Source: CBDVAK01 sp965371945 (GTDB taxonomy: Bacteria; Pseudomonadota; Gammaproteobacteria; Competibacterales; JAHEDQ01). Taken from it: a stretch of 7,212 bases of DNA. Shown here piece after piece: positions 1 through 6,900 of this stretch. The notes below the pieces were generated by a model. That model searched no databases. It was not told the DNA's origin and was given only the letters and a program-made list of their open reading frames with translations. Each line of letters opens with the position of its first letter. Position 1 is the stretch's first letter. The position numbers and the translations under genes are program-made. Location: contig CBDVAK010000178.1 of assembly GCA_965371945.1 (NCBI GenBank), positions 1-7,212 on the forward strand, read 5' to 3'.

Positions 1-2087
1 CTGACATTCTGGTAGGCCTTGTTGAGGATCAGGGTATAGGCCGAATCGTCATCACCGTCGGTGCTGCGGACCCGCACGAACGTGACATCCGGTAAGACCT
101 GCAACAGTTCACCATCCATGGCCGCAATCTCGCGCATGGCCTGGTCGACTCTCGCCTGCGCCGGGCTGACCCCGGAATCGACACAGTTGTCGGCGCCGCA
201 ACGGTCCAGTGACAGACCGGCACGATCCACCGCCGCCACCCGCCTTTCAAGGTGCTGATAGAACTCTCGTTGTGGATCGTCGGTCCGGAAACCGACCACC
301 GACTCCACGTCCAGCCAGTCCGTCGGTGCACGAAAATCACTCTCCAGCCCGGCGCGGATTCCGGTGTACCAGGAATCACGGATTTTCCGGCGCTTGCCGG
401 CTGGCATGAAGGCAAGGAAGTTGTCCTCTCCTTCCATGCGCAGGAAGTCCATGTACAAACGGGTATTGAGCTGATGACCGACATTGCCGTAGACGTTGAA
501 ACCGGCGACCAGCAGATAGTGAATACGCTCCAACAGCGGAAAGTCGATGATCCAGGCGGTGTCCGGATAGTCCCCCACCAACCCGAAGCTCACCGAGGCG
601 CTGTCGAAGTGTCGAAACACCGTCAATGCCGCGTTGGAGTTGCGACCATCCCCATCCCACACATACTGCAGGGCATCGTCGAGACTCAGCGCACGCATAC
701 GCTTGAAGTAGCTTTCCTTGGCCGCCAGGTAGCGCTTCTGGCGCTGCCAGTAGTCGGTCCAGATACTGAGCAGGCGCAAATTGCTCTCGCGATCGGCCGG
801 CAGTTGCAGGTAGTCGACCATGTGCTCGACGAACTGCGGATCGGTGGTGACAATATCGCGATCCGGATCGACGAAGAACACCCAGAACTGGTCCTCGATC
901 ACGTTGAGCGCGATCTGTCCCCGGCACACCGGCCCCTTGACGAACCCCTCGATAAAGAAACGGGCATCGTCGAGCAGGAACCGGTAGCGTGAATCAGGTG
1001 GAATCGGCGCGAACACACGAAACGGATTGGAAGCCACTTCGGGCTCATAGGAGGGCAGTTCAGCCACCGTGTAAGACGGGGACAAAAACAGCTCACGGAA
1101 CCTCGCCATGCGCGAGTCCGACATCTTGTAAACCACGTGATTCTTGGCGACGATGCTGGGTTGATAACGCTGCAGACGGTAGTAAAACGGCGCCGGACCG
1201 GGGTCGTCATAGGGCCGCACGGTCGCCAGTTCATCCACCGGCGTCCCGGGAGCGGTACTGGAGCGCACCAGGCGGTAGAACTCGCGGTTATCGGTATCCG
1301 CGAAATGCAAATGCGCCTGGAACAGGTGCTCGTATAGATAGCGTGAAACCAGACGCTGCTTGTTGCCGCCACCATTCAGAAACCGCTCCCAACGCTCGAT
1401 CTGGGGGGCCGCTGCCACCGAGGGACCCGGCGCGGCTCTCGCAGGCGCTCCCTGCGCCAGCCACTGAACCACGGCGCGGTACTCGCTGTCGCTGAGGTTT
1501 GGCATCGCATAGGGCATGCCCCAGAGCGGATGCCGGCTTTCGAAGCGATCGAACTCATCCAGGGTCGGACACTGCAGTTCGCGGTCGAGCGCCAGCTCGA
1601 AACTGTCCGGCAACATGCCCACGCGTGGCTGGGGGTTGCGCTGCTTGAGACGCAGCATCCGATACAAAACCGAATCCCGCAGATTTTGTTCCGGGTCCGG
1701 TTCCCCTTCGTTGAGAACCGTGTGAAACCCCTTGTCACGCCATTCCGCGGTGGTCTTGGCATCGACAAACAATCGCGTCGGCCCGATCGCCCGGATGCGA
1801 CTGTAATCGTAAACGCTCACCTTGCTGGCGCCCCGTTGCAGTCCCTGCGGAGACGACAGCTTGAGTTGGCAGGGCGCGTCATAGCAACCGTGGCAGACCA
1901 CGCAGCGGCGCTCGATGATGGGCTGTGCCTGATCCTGGTAGGAAACCTGCTGTTCCGGCAGGGTGAGCAATATGTCGAAATCCACCTCGGCCTGACCGGC
2001 GCTGGGCTCAGGCGTGGTCTGGGCCGAGCAGGCCCCCAGCAATAGCAGCAACGCCAGTAGCAGCAATCGTTCTCCTGCACGCACCAT
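1..2087 (-). CDS. cti: Fatty acid cis/trans isomerase (Cti), lipoprotein form, 3' end cut by the window edge
   Basis: Periplasmic c-type haem enzyme that isomerises cis unsaturated acyl chains of membrane phospholipids to trans without ATP or new synthesis, a fast response to solvents and heat (family knowledge). Translating leftwards from ATG at 2087 gives 695 codons with no stop. Residues 8-17 are almost all Leu, followed by the lipobox LGAC with Cys20. Position +2 is Ser, which predicts an outer-membrane lipoprotein. Residues 62-66 are CVVCH, the haem c motif, followed by GCYDAPCQL, the block typical of Cti proteins. Other Cti-like stretches are the segment around G-P-V-C388-R-G-Q and the following acidic/aromatic run, and an N-V-Y-G-N-V-G-H-Q segment in the C-terminal half. 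Known Cti proteins are about 760-770 residues, so roughly 70 are missing beyond base 1. AGGAG at 2099-2103 lies 11 bases before ATG 2087; GTG at 2090, in frame and 8 bases from AGGAG, is an equally possible start. No frameshift is seen. Identification is firm; the exact start is less so. Confidence 0.93.
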   Translation of the reverse strand, partial: MVRAGERLLLLALLLLLGACSAQTTPEPSAGQAEVDFDILLTLPEQQVSYQDQAQPIIERRCVVCHGCYDAPCQLKLSSPQGLQRGASKVSVYDYSRIRAIGPTRLFVDAKTTAEWRDKGFHTVLNEGEPDPEQNLRDSVLYRMLRLKQRNPQPRVGMLPDSFELALDRELQCPTLDEFDRFESRHPLWGMPYAMPNLSDSEYRAVVQWLAQGAPARAAPGPSVAAAPQIERWERFLNGGGNKQRLVSRYLYEHLFQAHLHFADTDNREFYRLVRSSTAPGTPVDELATVRPYDDPGPAPFYYRLQRYQPSIVAKNHVVYKMSDSRMARFRELFLSPSYTVAELPSYEPEVASNPFRVFAPIPPDSRYRFLLDDARFFIEGFVKGPVCRGQIALNVIEDQFWVFFVDPDRDIVTTDPQFVEHMVDYLQLPADRESNLRLLSIWTDYWQRQKRYLAAKESYFKRMRALSLDDALQYVWDGDGRNSNAALTVFRHFDSASVSFGLVGDYPDTAWIIDFPLLERIHYLLVAGFNVYGNVGHQLNTRLYMDFLRMEGEDNFLAFMPAGKRRKIRDSWYTGIRAGLESDFRAPTDWLDVESVVGFRTDDPQREFYQHLERRVAAVDRAGLSLDRCGADNCVDSGVSPAQARVDQAMREIAAMDGELLQVLPDVTFVRVRSTDGDDDSAYTLILNKAYQNV

Positions 2088-2098
2088 CACCGAACTTA

Positions 2099-2103
2099 CT
2101 CCT
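2099..2103 (-). promoter_or_regulatory. Ribosome binding site of cti
   Basis: On the minus strand AGGAG stands 11 bases before ATG 2087 and 8 bases before the in-frame GTG 2090. It supports a start in this pair of codons and hence the short Leu-rich lipoprotein signal sequence. The spacing slightly favours the GTG, which would add one residue and change nothing else. Confidence 0.6.
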
Positions 2104-2208
2104 GCCACCGACACGATATGGAAAGATTGCCGATCGTACCCGAATCGACCTCTAGGAGGCTGTCCGAGAATAGCGATCGTAGCGAGGGCGTGTCTGATGG
2201 CATGACGC

Positions 2209-2236
2209 TTGCTTTCTCAAACGAGTGTTTTAAACT
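2209..2236 (+). promoter_or_regulatory. Candidate promoter of the TetR-adaptor-permease operon
   Basis: TTGCTT at 2209-2214 and TAAACT at 2231-2236 are separated by 16 bases and partly match the sigma-70 -35 and -10 consensus (3 of 6 and 4 of 6). The left operator-like repeat covers the spacer and most of the -10, as expected for an autorepressed TetR-family gene. Matches are weak and no start site is known, so this is a candidate only. Confidence 0.35.
2216..2235. promoter_or_regulatory. Operator-like repeat, left copy
   Basis: The 20-base element reads CTCAAAC, GAG, TGTTTT, AAAC. It contains the imperfect dyad AAAC-N4-GTTT, centred between 2224 and 2225. It matches the right copy at 2242-2261 in 16 of 20 positions, and the two start 26 bases apart. 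It overlaps the candidate promoter. The natural ligand is the TetR-family protein encoded immediately downstream, since such regulators usually bind short dyads next to their own gene; this assignment is inference. Confidence 0.55.
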
Positions 2237-2241
2237 CGCGC

Positions 2242-2261
2242 CTCAAACAACTGTTTTGGAC
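2242..2261. promoter_or_regulatory. Operator-like repeat, right copy
   Basis: The element reads CTCAAAC, AAC, TGTTTT, GGAC. Its core AAACA-AC-TGTTT (2245-2256) is a better dyad than that of the left copy, with five-base arms around a two-base centre at 2250.5. It ends nine bases before the regulator start codon, so a bound protein could block early transcription or cover the ribosome entry region. The pairing with the left copy suggests two bound dimers. Confidence 0.55.
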
Positions 2262-2269
2262 CTCCCAAC

Positions 2270-2944
2270 ATGAGCGACAACAACCAGGAAACCCGTGAGC
2301 GGCTGTTCCGGGCCGGCATGGAAGTATTCGCGGAACACGGCTACGAAAATGCCACAGTGCGCGAAATCTGTCGTCGGGCCGAGGCCAACGTCGCTGCTGT
2401 CAATTACTATTTCGGTGACAAAAAAAGCCTTTACGCCGCCATCTTCGATCGCGTCTTTGCAACCCTGCGCGCCCGCCGCACGCCGTTCCTGCCAGCCGAC
2501 GTGCCGGCCGAGCAACGTTTGGAGGTTTACCTGCGCGAGTTCTTCGGAGAGCTCTTTTACCGCGACGAGGACGGCATGGCCAGAACCCAACTGGGGGCCA
2601 TGTATCTGATGGAGATCGCGAGGCCAACCGAGTTGCTCGACCACCTGGTCCACGACTACATCGCGGCCGATGCGCAGGAGTTGCGAGACATCGTTGCCAC
2701 GCTGCTGGGGCCGGGCGCTGATCAGGCCACCGTCGTCGACTGCAGCACCAGCGTCGCCGCCCAGGTGTTGCACTATTGCCATGCGCAGCCGCTGATCGAA
2801 CGGTTGCAACCGGAATTGGCGCCGGCCGAAGAGCGTATTGATTCGCTGGTCGAACACGTGCTCGCATTTTCGCTGGGCGGCATCGTACATATCCGCGCTA
2901 CTCTGACCGCGGAACCGGGCATGGCGCAGGTCGCCCGCTCATGA
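2270..2944 (+). CDS. TetR-family transcriptional regulator with CecR/CerR-type C-terminal domain
   Basis: Cytoplasmic DNA-binding regulator of 224 residues, a usual TetR size and close to E. coli CecR (about 223). Residues 8-55 form the TetR helix-turn-helix domain: helix 1 around RLFRAGMEVFAEHGY, the turn region A28-T29-V30-R31-E32-I33, and the recognition end V44-N45-Y46-Y47-F48 followed by G-D-K-K-S-L-Y. Residues from about 80 to 210 are the all-helical ligand and dimer domain and resemble the CerR-type (DUF1956) C-terminus more than TetR proper. ATG 2270 is the first Met in frame and gives the normal short lead before helix 1; the ribosome site is weak (GGA at 2258-2260). The stop overlaps the adaptor start, so the gene is first in a three-gene operon. 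It is probably a ligand-released repressor of its own operon; the ligand cannot be read from the sequence. It could instead act as an activator, but that is less usual for this family. Confidence 0.9.
   Translation: MSDNNQETRERLFRAGMEVFAEHGYENATVREICRRAEANVAAVNYYFGDKKSLYAAIFDRVFATLRARRTPFLPADVPAEQRLEVYLREFFGELFYRDEDGMARTQLGAMYLMEIARPTELLDHLVHDYIAADAQELRDIVATLLGPGADQATVVDCSTSVAAQVLHYCHAQPLIERLQPELAPAEERIDSLVEHVLAFSLGGIVHIRATLTAEPGMAQVARS
2941..2944 (+). promoter_or_regulatory. ATGA start/stop overlap coupling regulator and adaptor
   Basis: The regulator's TGA (2942-2944) lies inside the adaptor's first codons (ATG at 2941). Such overlaps usually mean translational coupling, so adaptor synthesis would follow that of the regulator. 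GCAGG at 2926-2930, 10 bases upstream of ATG 2941, is a modest ribosome site. ATG 2947 (Met3) is a possible alternative start. Confidence 0.65.
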
Positions 2945-3939
2945 ACATGAGCACCTTGTTGCTCGCCTTGAGCGTGTCGATGGCCATGGCCGCGGTGGCC
3001 GCCCGCGAACCGCTGGCAGTTGCTCGACCTTCGTTCCAGAACGTGACGCTGACCGGTTTCAGCCGGGCCCGGGCCACATTGCCGCTGGTCGCCGAAAGCA
3101 GCGGCAATGTACTGCAAGTCAGTGCCGACATCGGCCAGCCCATCGGCCCGGACGGGGTGTTCGCACGGCTGGACGACACCTTCGTTGGTCTGGACCTGGA
3201 AGCCAACCAGGTACAACAGCAAAAGCTTGAGTCACAGCTCCAATACGATGCGCGGGAGGTCAAGCGCATCCGCCCGCTGGCTCAAAAAGGCAGCGCCTCG
3301 AAGGCCCGCCTCGACGAACTCGAGCAGACCTATCGCGACCATGGCCATCAACTCGATGCGTTGCGGATACAGGCGCGGGTGCTGGCCGAACGGCTGGCGC
3401 GAACAGCGGTCAGCGCCGAACCCGGCTGGCTGGTCACGGCGCGCGCCGTGGAGCCCGGGCAGCGGGTCACCGAAGGCGAGATACTGGGAGAAATCGGTGA
3501 TTTCTCTACCCTGCTGGTGCCGTTTGCCCTGAGCCCGGGACAACTCGCCGTGTTGGGCGAGGATCCACAGGATCTGGAGGTATCACTACCGGACTGGAGC
3601 CTGCAACTGCCGGCGCGCATCTACCGCGTCAATCCCGGCTTCGACGCCGCCACGCGCAAGACCTCGGTGTCTCTCGCCATCGATGAGGGGGTACCGCAGC
3701 GCCGTGGTGGTTTGCGGGTACAGCTGTCACTGCGGCTGCCGGAAGCAAGCGGTGCGGTCATGTTACCCGACACCGCGGTGGAACAAAGCTATGACGAATA
3801 CTGGGTGACTCGTGAGGATGGCGAGCGGCTGCAGGTGGTCAGGCTCGGCAACCATTCGGGCCCGGATGGCACCTGGATACGTCTGAGTGCACCGCGGGTC
3901 AAGCCCGGCGACCGCTTCCGGCTGGTCGTGCAGGACTGA
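2941..3939 (+). CDS. RND efflux periplasmic adaptor (membrane fusion protein, HlyD/AcrA-like)
   Basis: Periplasmic adaptor of 332 residues that links an RND permease to an outer-membrane channel. Residues 1-21 look like a cleavable signal peptide (hydrophobic core, then AVAA before R22), though its N-terminus lacks Lys or Arg. There is no lipobox, so it is not expected to be lipidated. Domain order: first half of the lipoyl domain about 45-82, coiled-coil hairpin about 84-150, second lipoyl half about 165-188, beta-barrel about 188-265, and a short membrane-proximal domain to the end. At the hairpin tip R109-x3-L113-x6-S120 matches the RLS motif that docks AcrA-type adaptors to TolC-type channels; a basic and small-residue turn (K116, G117, S118) lies inside it. 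It is shorter than AcrA (about 397). It overlaps the regulator gene and precedes the permease by 38 bases, so the two pump parts are made together. Substrate range cannot be told. Confidence 0.9.
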   Translation: MNMSTLLLALSVSMAMAAVAAREPLAVARPSFQNVTLTGFSRARATLPLVAESSGNVLQVSADIGQPIGPDGVFARLDDTFVGLDLEANQVQQQKLESQLQYDAREVKRIRPLAQKGSASKARLDELEQTYRDHGHQLDALRIQARVLAERLARTAVSAEPGWLVTARAVEPGQRVTEGEILGEIGDFSTLLVPFALSPGQLAVLGEDPQDLEVSLPDWSLQLPARIYRVNPGFDAATRKTSVSLAIDEGVPQRRGGLRVQLSLRLPEASGAVMLPDTAVEQSYDEYWVTREDGERLQVVRLGNHSGPDGTWIRLSAPRVKPGDRFRLVVQD

Positions 3940-3977
3940 TGTCGATGCCCGCCCAAACCGCTACCGGGTAGCCACCC

Positions 3978-6900
3978 ATGCGCGCCCTGATCCGTTTTAC
4001 GCTACGCCAGACGGTACTGTTCAACCTGTTGTTCGTGCTGCTCATGGTGGCTGGCCTGTATTCAGTCATGCAACTGCCGCTGGAGCGCTATCCGAACGTC
4101 AATTTCGGCAAGGTCATCATCACCACCTACTACCCTGGCGCGGCTCCCCGTGACGTCGAGGCACTGGTAACGCGCGAGATCGAGGACGCCCTCGAAGGGC
4201 TCGAAGACATCGAATTCATACGGGGAACCTCGTTTCGTCTGTATTCGCAGGTGCTGGTCAAGTTCCGTGACGATGTCGACTACGACGCCCGCTACAACGA
4301 ACTGCGGTTCCGCATCCTGTCGATGCTCGACAAACTGCCGAGCGAGGTGGACCCCCCCGAATTCACCCAGATCAAGACTTCTGCCTGGTTGCCGGTGGTG
4401 GCGGTCAACCTGGTCGGGGATCGCTCCAACCGTGCCCTGTCGCTGATGGCCAAGGAACTCAAAATCCCTCTGGAGGGCATTCCAGGCATCCAGGAAGTTC
4501 GCCTGGAGGGCGAGTACCCACGCGAATTTCACGTCTATCTCGACCCCACCCGGATGAGCGCGCTGGGAATCAGCTACGACCAAGTCGCCCTCGCCCTGCA
4601 GGCCGCCAATGCCTCGATCCCGGCCGGCGACTATACCGATGACTCGGGCGAGTTCGTGGTCCGGGTCGACGAAAGATTCCGTGATCGGCAACAGGTGCTC
4701 GATACCGTCATCCGCCGCGACCAGGATGGTTCGTTCGTGCGCGTTGCCGACGTTGCCTCCGACGCCCGTCTCGACTATCGGGATCCCAGCGTCATCGCCT
4801 CGGTCAACGGTGTCAGAGCAGTCACGCTCAAGGTGATCAAAACCGACGACGGTAACTCACTAGCCATCTTCGACGCCGTGCAAAAAGCGTTGAATGAAGC
4901 AGCGCCGACACTCGAGAAACAAGGGGTGTCGCTGGTGCTGACCCAGGACTCCACCACTTACATCGAGGAATCGGTCGGCACGCTGGGCTGGAACCTCGCC
5001 GTCGGCATCGTGCTGGTGAGCCTGATGATCTGGTATTTCATGGGGTTCCGAAATGCAGCGCTGACCACTGTCGGAATCCCCTTTTCGTTTCTGGTCACCA
5101 TGGTACTGATGTACCTGACCGGCAACTCACTGAACGAAATCACGCTGTTTTCATTTGTGTTGGTGTCGGGGATCATCGTCGATGATGCCATCGTGGTGGT
5201 CGAGAACATCTACCGGCGGGTGCAGGAAGGGGATCCGATCAACACCGCCATCGTCGAGGGTACTGCCGAAGTCGGCATCCCGGTCATTGCCGCGACCGCC
5301 ACCACAGTGGCCGCATTTCTGCCCATGCTGCTGATGACCGGTTCCACCGGTGAATTCTTCGCGCTGATTCCCAAAGCGGTCAGTTTTGCCATTATCGCCT
5401 CGCTGATCGAATGCCTGCTGATTCTGCCCATCCATTTCAAGGACTACGGTCCACGCCCCGGCAGCGTCCCTGACCCGGACCGAGATAATCTGCTGATGCG
5501 GATGCTGCGTACAGCGACCAATCGTCTGATCAACGTCACGCTGCGTTTCCGCTTCACCTCACTGACGCTCGTGCTGCTGGCATTCGTGGTCGCGATCGCC
5601 CTGCTGGGCGTCTCGATTACCGGGGTGGCGCCGCTGATCCGTATCAAGTTCTTTCCGGACGACTACAACCTCTACTACGCCTTTGTCGAGGCTCCCCCCG
5701 ATACCGCGCTCGAGATCACTGCCGGGAAAACCCGTGAAATAGCCCGCTTCGTGATGGCCGACGGGCCCGGCTACGCGCGCTCCGCGGCAGGTTTTGCCGG
5801 CTTTACCGTCAGCGAACAATACGAACAGCGCTTTGGTCACAACATGGGTACCGTAATGGTGGCGTTACCCAAAAAAGAGGACCGCCTGTTCGATGACCCG
5901 CTAGCGCATCTCGACCAGATGCGGGAACGCCTGACCACTGAATTTTCGGTGGATAGCTACCGAATCACGATACGGGCTGAAAAAGACGGACCACCGACCG
6001 ACAAGGACCTCAATATCCGTGCGGTCGGCAGCAACGAAGCCAGTGTCTCACAACTCGCGGACGACCTGATGGCGGCCCTGCGCGCAAACCCCGAACTGAG
6101 CCCGTGGCTGTTACAACTGGCCGACGATCGCGGCCAGGCCGCCCGTGTTTTCAGGCTCGCCGTCGATCAGGCCCGCGCCCAGGAAAACGGTCTTACCGTC
6201 GCCGATGTGGCCAGACTGGCGTCGTCGGTGTTGGATGGCCGCTACATCGGCAAGTTCAGGACCCGAGACGAGGAAATCGACCTGCGACTGCGTATCGATC
6301 CAGAGTTTCTGGACAACCCCGAAGCAGCGTTGCAGGTACCGATGCTGGAACACCCCGCCGGTCCGGTCTATCTCGGCGATATCGTACGACCGCAGGCGCT
6401 GTCCGAACCCGGCGAATTGCATCGCTATCAGAAACAGCGCAGCCTGAGCATAAGCGCCAATATCGCCAGCGGCGCACCGATATCGAGCCCCGGTGTGGTC
6501 AATTGGGTGCGCAACTGGTACCAGCAGGTGCGCGACCGCTACCCGGGTGCAACACTGACCTTCGGTGGTGAATACGAGGCGACCCAGCGCTCCTATACCT
6601 CGCTGGCCTACGCCTTCGGACTGGCCGTCCTGATCATCTACCTGATCCTGGCCACTCAGTTTCATTCCTATGCACAACCACTGATCATTCTGTCGGCAGT
6701 GATCTTCTCGATCATCGGCGTGGTGTTCGGAAAATTCGTGACGCAATCGTTGTTTACCGTCAACAGTTTTATCGCGGTGGTTGGGGTCACCGGTGTGGTG
6801 GTGAACGATTCACTGGTGTTGGTCGACTTTATCAACCGCGGCTACCGCAACGGCCTGTCCCGCCGGCAGGCGATCCGCGAAGGCATCCGCATCCGCCTGC

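Larger units (their letters stand above)
2088..2269. promoter_or_regulatory. Divergent intergenic region between cti and the TetR-RND operon
   Basis: These 182 bases separate two head-to-head genes and must carry the start signals of both. The right third (about 2205-2261) is AT-richer than the surrounding DNA and holds two operator-like repeats and a candidate rightward promoter. The left part contains the cti ribosome site. TACGAT at 2133-2138 on the minus strand could serve as a -10 element for cti, but I see no convincing -35 at 16-18 bases, so the cti promoter stays undefined. The octamer CGATCGTA occurs twice, at 2131-2138 and 2174-2181. No small gene or RNA gene is evident. Confidence 0.7.

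Noticed and set aside
252..992. Plus-strand open frame of 246 codons antisense to cti
   Set aside because: It lies wholly opposite the well-supported cti frame, has no recognisable domain, and its length fits mirror-frame openness in GC-rich coding DNA.
376..1375. Several minus-strand open frames (376-927, 899-1375, 1376-1768) that might suggest a broken or frameshifted cti
   Set aside because: They are in other frames, rich in Arg, Ser and Trp and without family motifs. The frame set by ATG 2087 is continuous to base 1 and carries all the Cti motifs, so there is no frameshift.
2243..2890. Minus-strand open frame of 215 codons opposite the TetR gene
   Set aside because: The plus-strand frame has a clear TetR helix-turn-helix; the antisense product has no recognisable domain and would cross the operator repeats.
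3940..3977. Possible terminator or separate promoter between adaptor and permease
   Set aside because: The 38 bases show no stem with a T run and no recognisable -35/-10 pair. They are better read as a short intra-operon spacer with the permease ribosome site.
4062..4691. Minus-strand open frame of 209 codons opposite the permease
   Set aside because: It is a mirror of the permease reading frame, with no ribosome site or motif seen and nothing around it to make it a gene.
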